From Neoarius graeffei (Eukaryota > Chordata > Actinopteri > Siluriformes > Ariidae): 64,000 nt of DNA. Below are positions 48,144-59,047 of this stretch, in pieces. The notes beneath the pieces were generated by a model that saw nothing but the letters and a program-made list of their open reading frames with translations, did not search any database and was not told the origin of the DNA. Within the stretch, counting starts at the first letter, position 1. Each line of letters begins with the position of its first letter. The DNA lies in assembly GCF_027579695.1 (NCBI RefSeq), contig NC_083577.1:36115698-36179697 (forward strand). The letters run 5' to 3'. The position numbers and the translations under genes are program-made.

Positions 48144-48508
48144 TCATCTCATCTCATTATCTCTAGCCGCTTTATCCTTCTACAGGGTCGCAGGCAAGCT
48201 GGAGCCTATCCCAGCTGACTACGGGCGAAAGGCGGGGTACACCCTGGACAAGTCGCCAGGTCATCACAGGGCTGACACATAGACACAGACAACCATTCGC
48301 ACCTACGGTCAATTTAGAGTCACCAGTTAACCTAACCTGCATGTCTTTGGACTGTGGGGGAAACCGGAGCACCCGGAGGAAACCCACGCGGACACGGGGA
48401 GAACATGCAAACTCCACACAGAAAGGCCCTTGCCGGCCACGGGGATCGAACCCGGACCTTCTTGCTGTGAGGCGACAGCGCTAACCACTACACCACCGTG
48501 CCACCCCC
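48144..48508 (-). repeat. tRNA-derived SINE (copy 10) in hAT
   Basis: Minus-strand full-length copy with the duplication AAAACGCATAC (48133-48143 and 48509-48519). It is younger than the hAT insertion that contains it. Confidence 0.93.
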
Positions 48509-48652
48509 AAAACGCATACAATATAGTTATTTTAGCTGTATTTTAATTTCCAAAGAATATTACTTACATTTTTAAACAGTAATTCGCAATATTCCCGTAG
48601 TAGAGGGAAAATTATGACACAAAGAGAAAGTAAATGCACAATTACCGTAAGA

Positions 48653-49215
48653 CTAGAAAGATTCGAATTCAACCTCCAGGTCGCTGTCATCATAAGATGC
48701 CACGCTCACTTGTGCAGATGTTGTTGGTTGGGTAACCCTGTCACGGTAGAGATTGGATGCCGTCATGGACCGCAGCATGGTGTTCGTCGGTTTGAAGGCA
48801 TGGCACCCACCAGCATTCCTCACACACTCTGATGTGTGCACAAGTCCATTCAGAGTGTCTGTAATGAGCCGGTTTCGTGATTTTGTTTTTATGAGATTGA
48901 CTTTGGAAAAAACTCGCTCGCATGATGCATTGGAGTGGGGAAACACAAGCACATCCAGGGCAAACTTTCCCAGTTCATTGAACACGGCAATCCCCTGTAA
49001 ATTCTCCACCTTAGAAATGTGATTCCAGAATTCATCGACTGAATGCTTTTTCTGAATGCTTCTTCGACTTGTCGTGGTTTCTCAAAACTGTGCTCTCTGC
49101 TACCATTTGAATGTTGCAACAACGGCGATATGCCTTATCATCATTTCCCGGCACAGGTTTTAGCCATCCGGAAAATTGAGGATCTTTCGCCCACTCTGTC
49201 CGGTAAAGGCCTCTG
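48653..49215 (-). pseudogene. Internally deleted hAT transposase
   Basis: Reading from high to low coordinates, a BED-like finger region (FSGWLKPVPGNDDKAYRR, then RNHDKSKKH; its first cysteine is replaced by arginine) is followed after a frame change by the hAT dimerisation domain: VDEFWNHISKVENLQG, LDVLVFPHSNASCERVFSKV and LIKTKSRNRL. The whole central RNase H-like catalytic region is missing, so the protein cannot cut DNA. The family assignment rests on the dimerisation motif and the flanking hAT ends. Confidence 0.85.
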
Positions 49216-49837
49216 CATGCTCTTGCGACAAGGCTTTCGTAGATAGCTTTTCGCAGACAGTTGTAATTTATCGTTGAGCGGGGAGTAATAGGCGTGCGCG
49301 ATGTTATTCACCGCCACAACGCAAGGGGGCGCGAAGTCGCGAAATCGCTAGGAGTAGTTGGTGGGTGTGGTTAGTGGAGTGTTTATCCTCCGGTTACTTA
49401 TAATGACTAGAACTGGAGTCGTATAGATGTCCGTACTTCCTCGATCAACCGCTCTTCGTGCTGCTCCATCTTCGCTCGTGTTTTTAAAAATGGCGGTAGT
49501 GAAAACAAACCAAACCGGGAAAGTAGGGAAGCGGAAGTGTGTGTACAGCGGATGTAGAGTGGACCAATCAGAGCCCTCTTGTCTGCGACGCTGTCTGCGA
49601 GGCTTCTGCGGTGGTCACAATTTTTGGGAGGTGCGCGCAGAGCATCTGCGAAGGTGGGGGGGGGACGCAGACGCTGTCTGCGACGCCATCTGTGAGGACT
49701 GCATTGTCAGCATAAATTGGCCTGAAGTCTGTGGCCTGTGCTTACTTTTCTGTTGCTCTTCGGATGCTGCTTTTCTCTTTGCTCCTCCACTTTCATCCTC
49801 CTTCGTTTTCTGAACTCATTTAGGCACTTTTCTTTTT

Positions 49838-50015
49838 TTAAAGATATCTTTTTGGGCTTTTTCACCTTTATTGGATAGGACAGTGTAGAGACAGGACAGG
49901 AAATGAGTGGGAGAGAGAGACGGGGAGGGATCAGGAAATGACCTCGGGTCGGAATCGAACCCGGGTCCCCGGATTTATGGTATGGCACCTTATCCACCTG
50001 AGCCACGACGCCCCC
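49838..50015 (-). repeat. Second type of tRNA-derived SINE
   Basis: Minus strand. Head GGCGTCGTGGCTCAGGTGGA (A box) and GGGTTCGATTCC (B box), a short body and a TCCAATAAAGGTGAAAAAGC tail. The duplication GGCACTTTTCTTTTT (49823-49837 and 50016-50030) flanks it. It is different from the abundant family and sits inside the hAT element. Confidence 0.92.
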
Positions 50016-50589
50016 GGCACTTTTCTTTTTACGTCTCTTTGTCGACAGTTTCTCTCTTCTCGCTTAGCTGCTAGGCTCAAAAGTTGTGTGTGGTAATGGC
50101 GCATACATTTCTATGGCTACGTGTACGTGGTTACGTGTGTGCGTTCTGTGTATGTCTTTTGATGGCGCCTGAGTGGAAAGCCTGCGAAATGATTCTTGGG
50201 GGTCAGAGAGAGAGGGATGCGTGTTTGGACAACCAACTGAAAACTTTGAAATTATCGTACATTTCAGATTTTTTTCCCATTATTGATCGTACATCGTACA
50301 GAGGGCAAGATTATCGTACAAATTCGACAATTATCGTACATCTGGCAACACTGCTCGCGCCTTAGCCTGATGTGGAACATACCATTTTGAAGGGGGAGTC
50401 GCAAAAAGAAGGTTTTAGTGTAAAATATTGTGTATAGATAAATCATGATGTTTGGATTGTAAAATATCTTAATGTGGTCAAAACATTAGGACATACAATA
50501 TTTATTGAAATACATATTAATTATGCGCAGGAAAATATTTTTATACGAAATGTGGTTACCCCTTGGGACGCTGGCAAAGAAATGAACTT

Positions 50590-50672
50590 GTGGCGCCATT
50601 TTTGTGTGAGAGAGAGAAGGAGAGAGAACAGCGGTTTAGGGCAACAGCGTTACAGAATATAAACTCTTAAAA
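50590..50672 (+). promoter_or_regulatory. Probable rnaseh2b 5' UTR and core promoter
   Basis: Sequence before the start codon contains GGCGCCATTTT (50593) and a GAGA-rich stretch; no TATA box. The transcription start is not determined. Confidence 0.35.
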
Positions 50673-50736
50673 ATGACGAGCAGAAAGAAGCGCTTGCCAT
50701 ACAGCAGTCATGACAGCTGGGTTGTCGTCGCTGCAG
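50673..50736 (+). CDS. rnaseh2b exon 1 (coding start)
   Basis: ATG at 50673, 21 codons plus one base (MTSRKKRLPYSSHDSWVVVA then A), followed by a splice donor GCAG/GTATGA. Splicing phase 1 to the exon at 58708 gives VVVAADSALEK in frame. The product is the non-catalytic B subunit of the nuclear RNase H2 complex, which removes RNA from RNA/DNA hybrids and misincorporated ribonucleotides and anchors the complex to PCNA in mammals. The exon was identified by finding the homologous exons 2 and 3 and then a compatible upstream start. Intron 1 is 7971 bp. Confidence 0.85.
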
Positions 50737-51144
50737 GTATGACAATTAGTCAGGTTATGTGTTCGGGCAGCTCAAACCGGAAGGACGCTGAAGTTCAGTG
50801 TGTTAGCACTGATGCTAATTTCCGTTAGTTTTGATGAGCAGCAGAGTGAGCGCTCGCGCTGTGGGCTCCTTGTGTGTTCATGAGGCGTTGCGTTATTTGG
50901 AAGCAGCTTTTTTTTTTTTAATTTGTCACAATGTATATAAATACAGTTTTAAAAATAAAATGAAACGAGAATCAAGTACGATTAAAAAAATTTAATCGCG
51001 GTTAATCTCAGAATTTCATATTAAAATTTAATCGCATTTTTTAAATCTATGTAAATGAATAAGGCTTTTAAAGTGAAATGTTACAATTAAAATGGTGAAC
51101 ACATTTTATGCTAAAAGTAGGGTGGGGGAAAAAGCCCCCCTTAA

Positions 51145-52151
51145 AGTGCCATTCCACCATTGGATGTATTCTTTGGCATAAAATACAATATATTTTGACA
51201 ACATATATAAATGGTATCACTAGATAGAGAAATCTTTTAGCTTCAAAATGATATATCAAACATAATTTTTTGACAACGACAAGCATATTAATTTTGCGAC
51301 CAAAGTCACCTACCCTTTTAATTTCCGCGCGTGATGTCATCGGCAGGTTCCCCTTCTTGTGTACCACGTGACGTGTGACGTGGCACATACTATCAGCAAT
51401 GCCGGATAGAACACGATAAAAATCTCATCTCATTATCTGTAGCCGCTTTATCCTTCTACAGGGTCGCAGGCAAGCTGGAGCCTATCCCAGCTGACTACGG
51501 GCGAAAGGCGGGGTACACCCTGGACAAGTCGCCAGGTCATCACAGGGCTGACACATAGACAAACAACCATTCACACTCACATTCACACCTACGGTCAATT
51601 TAGAGTCACCAGTTAACCTAACCTGCATGTCTTTGGACTGTGGGGGAAACCGGAGGACACGGGGAGAACATGCAAACTCCGCACAGAAAGGCCCTCGCCG
51701 GCCCCGGGGCTCGAACCCAGGACCTTCTTGCTGTGAGGCGACAGCGCTAACCACTACACCACCGTGCCGCCCCGCGATAAAAATAATACCAATAAATCTA
51801 GCTAATACCAATAAATCTAGCTAACTGAAAGATTAACTCAAATTTTTCGCAATTTATTTGGCCCCCACATACGAGGAGAAATGACTCTCTCACTTTGGGG
51901 GTTTCCTGGTCTAAAAATAGACCGACACGTGGTACACAAGAAGGGGAACCTGCCGATGACATCACGTTTCACTGCCGCGCGGAAATTAAAAGGGTAGGTG
52001 ACTTTGGTCGCAAAATTAATATACTTGTCGTTGTCAAAAAATTATGTTTGATATATCATTTTGAAGCTAAAAGATTTCTCTGTCTAGTCATGTTGTCATA
52101 AAATATATTGTATTTTATGCCAAAGAATACATCCAATGGTGGAATGGCACT
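51145..52151. mobile_element. TTAA-flanked fold-back element with SINE insertion
   Basis: Inverted arms of about 220 bp (about 51145-51370 and 51930-52151), beginning AGTGCCATTCCACCATTGGA and ending with its complement, flanked by TTAA on both sides (51141-51144, 52152-52155). A TTAA duplication is the mark of piggyBac and Kolobok elements. No transposase; SINE copy 11 occupies the centre. Confidence 0.88.
51424..51774 (-). repeat. tRNA-derived SINE (copy 11)
   Basis: Minus-strand copy with a small internal deletion and the duplication CGATAAAAAT (51414-51423 and 51775-51784). It lies in the loop of the fold-back element. Confidence 0.92.
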
Positions 52152-52288
52152 TTAAGGAAAATTCAGTTTTTCTCCAAGTTGAAATGAACCATGTGTTTAG
52201 TTTTAATCATAGTTTTTGACAACAGTGACACGAACAATAATGCCGCCTAAAGTTAATACTTAATTTTTTTTTTTTACAAAAACATTGT

Positions 52289-52641
52289 AGCGCTGTCGCC
52301 TCACAGCAAGAAGGTCCTGGGTTCGAGCCCCGGGGCCGGCGAGGGCCTTTCTGTGTGGAGTTTGCATGTTCTCCCCGTGTCCGCGTGGGTTTCCTCCGGG
52401 TGCTCCGGTTTCCCCCACAGTCCAAAGACATGCAGGTTAGGTTAACTGGTGACTCTAAATTGAGCGTAGGTGTGAATGTGAGTGTGAATGGTTGTCTGTG
52501 TCTATGTGTCAGCCCTGTGATGACCTGGCGACTTGTCCAGGGTGTACCCCGCCTTTCGCCCGTAGTCAGCTGGGATAGGCTCCAGCTTGCCTGCGACCCT
52601 GTAGAAGGATAAAGCGGCTAGAGATAATGAGATGAGATGAG
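52289..52641 (+). repeat. tRNA-derived SINE, 5'-truncated (copy 12)
   Basis: Plus-strand copy starting at AGCGCTGTCGCCTCAC, so the first half of the A-box region is absent. The duplication ACAAAAACATTGT (52276-52288 and 52642-52654) shows it inserted in this truncated form. Confidence 0.93.
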
Positions 52642-53330
52642 ACAAAAACATTGTGCCGTCCCCCCCCCCCCCCCCCCAGTGGGGTAAAAGGCCCCCTGAG
52701 GTGGGGCAATAGGCCCCCTCGCTCAAAAAAAGCTGTTTGGATAGCAAAAGTGTTTACGTAAGCCTATAATGTGAAAGAAACAAGAAAATATCCCTGAATT
52801 AATGAATAGATGCATTATTTTATTATATTTCGCATTTTAATTTCAATATAATTTTGTGTGGATTGAACATGAATTAAGGGAGCGTTTTACCCCACAGACT
52901 ACACTTTTACAAAAAAGGGTCTTGCGTTCAAAATGTGATTCAACTTTTTATACCTAATGTATTCTTTTTTAACGTACTGACTTGTCTACTCATACCACAT
53001 ACACAGCTGTGATATCTGACGAAATAGCAGCTATCTAAATACAGTTTTACTGATATCTGAAAATTCTATCACTTACCATGAAATTTGATTTCTCTCCGTT
53101 GCGTTGCTGATATGCGATCCACAGTGGATATTTGTATATCCCCGTTGTCAAGCCAGTCCATAGCAACAATAGAAATGTAACTTTGCGCCATCTGGTGGTT
53201 ATTTTGGGTAAAACAGGCTGAGGGCGTATTACCCCACGGGGGCGTATTACCCCACTCTACTTGTTAACTGCTGGGACAAGAGAAAATGGTAAGGGAGTTT
53301 ATTCACTCACATACTAGGCAGTGCTGAACA

Positions 53331-53484
53331 TACACTACCGTTCAAAAGTTTGGGGTCACCCAGACAATTTTGTGTTTTCCATGAAAAGTCACTTTTATTT
53401 ACCACCATAAGTTGTAAAATGAATAGAAAATATAGTCAAGACATTTTTCTGGCCATTTTGAGCATTTAATCGACCTCACAAACA
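53331..53484 (+). mobile_element. Tc1-type repeat end fragment
   Basis: TACACTACCGTTCAAAAGTT onward through TTTTGAGCATTTAATCGACC is the terminal part of a common fish Tc1-type repeat. It is cut at 53484 by the next element, and its other end is not in the window. Confidence 0.7.
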
Positions 53485-54254
53485 CATACATGTCAACCTT
53501 TGGTCAATCAAACCTGTATAACCAACCTCCAAAATCCATATTTCCCTTATAAAATCCGTATAAGATGCAAATTAAAATAATTTACCTAAAATTTGAATGA
53601 TAATTAACAATGATATATCCCAGTTACTTTTTATTCAATATTAATAACAATAAACCTTCAGAATGAATACAAAGCTCCAATGTTTGACAAAAACACAAAG
53701 TGTTATCAGCGTAGTTACGAAGGAAATACTTCGTTGTTTGGAGACAAGTTTCACCGAGCGGCTGTTATGCGCGAGACTTCATATTAGCCACAAAGTCAGA
53801 AAAATCTGTTCGTAAAATTACGTTATAATCACCAAATGCAATGAAAAGTATTTTTCCAGTCTCACCTGTGAAAGGTAATCCCATGTGATCTCGTTTGGAC
53901 GGCAAACCTGTTGGTACAGTTAAACGCAGCACATGAATGAGGCATCTTTATTCTCGGCTACTGTCTAGACGCTATACCAGAGACGGTTGAAGAATCTCCA
54001 CTTTGCCACATCCAATATGGCGGCGAGGATGACGTATGATTCTACGCAGAAGGCGGCGTCTATGTTTATTTGTCTATGACTTCATGGTTTGCGGGATTCT
54101 CGCAATGCGGTGTGCGCATGATCAGAAGTGGAACGAAGTCTCGCTACCACAAAACGCGCAATTTCATAAGACTCTTTACTGGCTGTGTGTGGTGTACAGT
54201 ACGTTTGTAAATGTTATGCGCTCTTTTATCATTGTGGGAATTGATGATAGCTCT

Positions 54255-55201
54255 CAGTGTTTCCCACAGACCAGGTAGCAATTTGTGGTGCTCCACTGTG
54301 CCGATGAGGGAATCGTGCGCGGTGGTGTCGTGGCGGTCGGTGGAGTCGGTCATTGGGGTGTATGCAAAGTGTTTACAGCGGGCGGTGTTCAAACACACAG
54401 TATTTTTCTTCAGAGTCACCTGCTGGGACTATTTTAAAGCTACAAGAAGCATTTGATATTATTCAGTTCAATCTAAATTCTTTTAAGTTCTTTAAGAGAA
54501 GACAGCTAAAACAATTTTTACCAGAACCCTGCCTGGTTTCATTCCTCGACCCAACTTTACATTACAGGGCAGGCTATTAGTTTGCTGGGCTTGATGTTGG
54601 TGGAAAACCTGTCTTTTAAATTTATGAAAATTACTCACCAAAATTGAAGTTAAAGTTTAGTTTTTACAAGAGATGCACCGATTGCAATTTTTTGGTCCGA
54701 TTCCGATTTTGGCCAATTCCGATTTCATTTTTTCAAACCACTTCACAGCACACACAAAGACTATTTTCTTTTTATCTTTTCTTTAATAGAACATTCTGCC
54801 AGATTTTCAGTAATAAATTTTCAACACCTCAAAGGTTGAAAACAAACAAAGACATTGTTCTTTGTAAAATCTTTCTTCATGTTTGGTATTAACATATTAA
54901 TTCCTGAAATAGGAAATTCACACAAACATTTTTTCTTTTCCCATCCAATATCTGGCACAAAAACAACTTCCCCCTCATATATTATTTGCCTACTGCTATG
55001 GAACACACTTTCATAAGCCTATTTAGATCTGAAAACTTATGCCTTATGGAACAACCCATTTCTTCATTCAGTATCAAAATACAAAAATAATTTCCAGTCA
55101 TACTTATACCATAGCCATTCTATCATCTTTGTCAAATGTGTATTTGTAGAGTAATTTCCAATGGAATCAAGTGCAACCAGGGTTGTAAAAAACAAAAAGA
55201 C

Positions 55202-55236
<35 letters not shown>

Positions 55237-56473
55237 CAAATCTAACTAGATGTTTGGTAATAGGCTAATGTATTAATTCCTGTAGTGGGAAATTCACACA
55301 ACTACAAACATTTTCTTCTTTTCACATCCAATATCTGGCACACACAAAAAAAATGACTATATTTGGATATCCAAATATAGTTTTTTTTTTTTTTTTGTTA
55401 ACGGCGCGCGCGCCGGAGCTCATTAGGCACGCAGGACTGACACTGTTCTGCCAAGCGCAACACAATCACACTAGAAAGCATGTTCAAGCTGCCAGTGTAG
55501 CTGCAGCCTTTTTAGTTGCGAATTACGAGTATTTCCACTTTCATCCCTATGTGATACACAAGTCTTGATCGGCAGAAAATCAGCATATTTTAATTTTGAC
55601 CGGCCGGTCGCCGGTCATGGCCGATCACGTGAAAATCGGCCGATTCCAATCAGCAGCCGGTCAATCAGTGCATCTCTGATTTTTACCTTAGTTTTTTGCC
55701 TTTTTGGTGGCAATCTTTCAATCATTCTTTAGTTGACATTCAAGGAATAAATTGCAAAAAACAAGCTGGAGGTTTTTATTTTAAATATTGAACTCAACAC
55801 TTACCTCAACCAATACTAAAATGAAATAAATAGTATAATGTAACAAAATAATAATAAAATATCATAATTAGATGTAAAAAACCACTTAAGGTAACACCAA
55901 GGCAACTAACAATAATGAAAAAGCATTACCCTGATTGGTGCAAAGCCTGCATGCCCTATCAGAACATTTAATTCTGCGTGGCTTCCTGAAAAAAAAACCT
56001 CCAGTGCCCTATCGTAAGGGAAGTTATTGCTGAAGCGGGATAAACGGGATAATGCAATAAGGCCGGTTCCTCGCGTCAAGCTGCTACTGTATGCATCAAA
56101 ATTGGTTTATAGCCTGACTCAGGGATGTCCGTTTCCTGTAAGCTAAGAAGGCTATGATAAAGCTCATCACGAGCACGACGTAGGCTACCTTTTAAAATAA
56201 GGGGTCGGAAGGCGAATCGGGAAGGCTGCGTTATTTTTAATTAGCCTAACAGGCCCATTTGCAGTCCGGGTATATGCGCACTGGCAGGCCTGTGGACACG
56301 CCTCTCTCTCTCTGTGTGCGCGCGCGCGTGAACGAGAAGAAAGAGCACCATGAATGAACGGAACAATATGCAACAGAATTTTTTTTTTTCAAAATCGCGA
56401 GTCTGATTGTGTGGCGGTAGGAATCCATTGTGTGGCGCTGCGCCACACAATGGTCTATGTATGGGAAACCCTG
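54255..56473. mobile_element. hAT-like element, 5-bp TSD
   Basis: Left end CAGTGTTTCCCACAGACCA, right end reverse-complemented CAGGGTTTCCCATACATAGACC. The duplication GCTCT (54250-54254, 56474-56478) is 5 bp, as in hAT5-type elements (classification inferred). It contains the inner hAT MITE and a GC-rich GTGGCGCTGCGCCACAC hairpin near the right end. Confidence 0.7.
54668..55678. mobile_element. Non-autonomous hAT element, innermost of the nest
   Basis: Inverted ends AAGAGATGCACCGATTG and (from the right) CAGAGATGCACTGATTG; the target duplication is GTTTTTAC/ATTTTTAC (54660-54667, 55679-55686), 7 of 8 identical. No transposase. It contains a perfect AT-rich palindrome (55354-55381) and a (CT)n run (55206-55234). 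Confidence 0.8.
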
Positions 56474-57594
56474 GCTCTAAATAAATATTGAATTTTTTTT
56501 AAAGAATCCATATAACTTTATTTATACGCCCGTATACTACGTTTATTGAATCAAATCCATATAAAATACGGACATTCCGCATAGGTTGACATGTATGCAA
56601 ACAGGGCCGCATTAACCCTTGCCGAGGCCCTGGGCAGGCCCCCCACACACCTGTTGTCAGCTGCGCTCAGCAAATTCACCCCCTCAGACGTGCCTGTCTA
56701 ACTAGACACAGAAACTTAAATAATGACAGTGGCACAATTAGAAATACTATTGAACGATAAAACTTTATATCCATCAACACCTATTTAATCGAGAAAAAGC
56801 AATGGTGAAATAGGCAATTGCATGGTGAAAAAATCCATCAGACATCACGGTTAACAAGTCTGGTTAACTAAAGTTTAGCCTCAAGAAGCCTTTGCATGAG
56901 TGAGTCAATGAACAACATGTCAAGAACATAACCTAGGCCTACAACAGTTTCTTTAGTATTCAGAACAAGAACATTCATTTGGTATATAACCGTTCGTTTT
57001 CATTTTTGAACCAACAGAAATTGGTGAAGTCTCTGGAAAGCACAATCAGCTGGTATGACAGGGTCACAGACCATTTTCTGGAAAAGGAGCAGAGGGCAGA
57101 ATTTGTTTATAAATAGTGTTCATGTTCATGAATCTGAAGTGTGTATATTGTTCAGTAATGTTAAGAGAATGGTGGGTTCTGTGTTATAGGTTATACCTGG
57201 GTATAATATTCAAGGTTCTGTGTGTTGCATAGCCTACCTGGTTATGAATTTCCAGACTGTGTTGCAGAAGATGTTCAAGTATGTGTTGCACAGCTGGGTG
57301 TTGTGTTAAAGACTCTGTGTTGCATATCAGGGTATGATGTTCAAGGCTCTTCGTTGAATAGCCAGTGATTTTGGGATGTTTGATATTTTTGATTAAGGAT
57401 ATGAGGCACTAGCCTGGCAAGCCAGACTATAACATGAAATGTACAAGCAAAAATACTTTCTGCCACTAGGTAGGGTTGTCTAGTTCACTATGCTAATGGG
57501 GCACACCTTTCTATGCTTTGATATCCGGCCTACAGGTTTTACGATGAATGCGTAAAATGGGCTTCCCCTGTTTTAAAAACCAGCAGCTGCCACT

Positions 57595-57769
57595 GATGTC
57601 TTTGGAGTGCGGGGGGGGGGGGGGAACTGGCGCACCTGGAGGAAACCCATGCAGACACGGGGAGAACATGCGAACTCCACACAAAAAAGTCCCCATCAGC
57701 CATGAAGTTTGAACCCAGAACTGTCTTGCTATGAGGCGACAGTGCTAACCACTACACCGCCATGCCACA
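57595..57769 (-). repeat. Old SINE fragment (copy 13)
   Basis: The 5' half of the tRNA-derived SINE, minus strand, diverged and with an expanded G run. Directly beyond its head, 57765-57802 is a short near-palindrome (CCACATATTCTTGTAT/ATACACAAGAATATGTGG). Confidence 0.8.
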
Positions 57770-57824
57770 TATTCTTGTATAATGATACACAAGAATATGT
57801 GGTTCTTCCCCTGTTGCCACAAAT

Positions 57825-58450
57825 GTATAGGATTCAATTCAGTTCATTTTATTTCTACGGCACATTTTAATTAATAGCCAAAGCTGACCAAAGTGCTGTA
57901 TAGATGAGAGATCTTAACATTAAAAAGGCATATCAGCTTTGCAGCACGAGACAGAGTAAAATAAAACAAACACACAAAATGAAAATATAATAAAAATAAA
58001 AAAACAAGGGCTAGAGGCCAAGGAGAAAAGATGGGTCTTTAAGGCAAGCTGTAAATTCATCAGTAGTTGACCCAGATCTTACTCTAAATGTGAACATATT
58101 CCACAGTCTAGGGGCAACTACTGAGAATGCATGATCACCGTTGTGTTGTAATCGTGAAAATGGAACTGTAAGCAGTGATTTATTAGACAATCAGAATGCC
58201 CTGCCTGAAGTATAAAGACTAATATTAACCAGTAGCAACAAATACAGTATATACAATATGTCTGTATGCAGTAGCATGACAATTTCCCTTCACTGGAACT
58301 AAGGAGCTCAAACATGTGCCATGACAATGCCCCTGTGCACAAAGCAAGGTCTGTGAAGACATGATTTGCAAAGGTTGGGTGGAAATGGACCAATATCTTG
58401 ATTTAAAGAAGGTTTAAAAAGTCATTTTCATTACAAAATAAACCTTGGAC
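57825..58450. repeat. Probable interspersed repeat of unknown family
   Basis: Phrases such as CAATTCAGTTCATTTTATTT, CCAAAGTGCTGTATAGAT, ATATTCCACAGTCTAGGGGC and AAGGCATATTTTCCC-like runs have the look of a common fish repeat. No ends or coding capacity visible. Confidence 0.4.
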
Positions 58451-58707
58451 ACCACTGAAGATTAAATTTTTGTTTTAGAGAGTAATGCACACGTTGTTCA
58501 AGGCATATTTTCCCTTTAAGATGGTAAATATTGTTATCTGCGTGACGTAGTATAAAAAATGGCTTACTAACCTTAAATTGTATTTTAATTTCCTTGCTAT
58601 ACGTTTGCAGTAGTCCCTGTTTGATATAATTGTTCTTATTGTCCTTGCTTTTTTGCCTGCAGCTTACTCGGTGCATGTAAACATGTTGTTATATTGTTTT
58701 TGAACAG

Positions 58708-58779
58708 ATTCTGCCCTGGAAAAGACAAACCTACGTGATGGCGATCCAATATTCATCAGACTCAGGAACCCAGCTACAG
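58708..58779 (+). CDS. rnaseh2b exon 2
   Basis: 72 bp between AACAG/ATTCTG and CTACAG/GTCTTA, phase 1 at both ends. It encodes (A)DSALEKTNLRDGDPIFIRLR then NPAT, matching the N-terminal strand region of RNASEH2B (mammalian equivalent ends MFVKLVNPCSG). Confidence 0.92.
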
Positions 58780-59047
58780 GTCTTAACAATGTCTTGTTAT
58801 TGTATTACTCATGGTGACCATCTGGTTAGATCAGGGGTTTCCAGCTTCAGTCCTGTGGAGCTACTGTTTCAAGTTTCCTACTTCAAATGACCTGCTCAAC
58901 CTAATGAAGGTCTTTAACACTAATTGATAAGCAAATGCAGGAGTGTTGGCAATAGGGATGTATGTAAATTAAGGACACTGGGTCCTCAGGCCTGGTAAGC
59001 GTAACCCCTGAATTATATAACTAATACCTCTCTGATATGTGGATTAG

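Larger units (their letters stand above)
48048..50353 (-). mobile_element. Non-autonomous hAT transposon carrying two SINEs
   Basis: Inverted ends CAGTGTTGCCAGAT on both sides with an exact 8-bp duplication CTCGCGCC (48040-48047, 50354-50361), the hallmark of hAT elements. Subterminal regions repeat ATTATCGTAC-like motifs several times near both ends, likely transposase-binding sites. It encodes a deleted transposase on the minus strand (about 48653-49215) and holds SINE copy 10 and a second type of SINE. It lies about 320 bp upstream of the rnaseh2b start codon. Confidence 0.95.
51116..53264. mobile_element. Candidate TIR element hosting two insertions
   Basis: The left end AGTAGGGTGGGGGAAAAAGC and the reverse-complemented right end AGTAGAGTGGGGTAATACGC agree at most positions and both continue as CCCC. 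Similar GTGGGG(T)AA modules recur inside at 52677-52710 and 53217-53240. Inside lie a TTAA fold-back element and SINE copy 12. No clean target duplication, so the outer limits are tentative. Confidence 0.5.
53485..56597. mobile_element. TIR element, 6-bp TSD, superfamily unknown
   Basis: Inverted ends CATACATGTCAACCT on both sides; the flanking duplication is CAAACA (53479-53484, 56598-56603). Subterminal parts also correspond (AAATCCATAT, ATAAAATCCGTATA and TATGGATTTGATTC). It has no recognised coding region and is interrupted by another element at 54255-56473. Confidence 0.7.
50737..58707 (+). other. rnaseh2b intron 1, filled with transposons
   Basis: Starts GTATGA and ends TTTTTGAACAG. 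More than half is recognisable mobile DNA, including three nested hAT- or TIR-type elements, a TTAA fold-back element, three SINE copies or fragments and a Tc1 end. About 56.6-57.6 kb and 58.45-58.70 kb have no recognised content. Confidence 0.8.

Noticed and set aside
49427-49813. 128-codon frame with an internal start MAVVKTNQTGKVGKRK
   Set aside because: It is inside a hAT element, has repeated CTGTCTGCGACGC-type DNA and no domain; no support as a gene.
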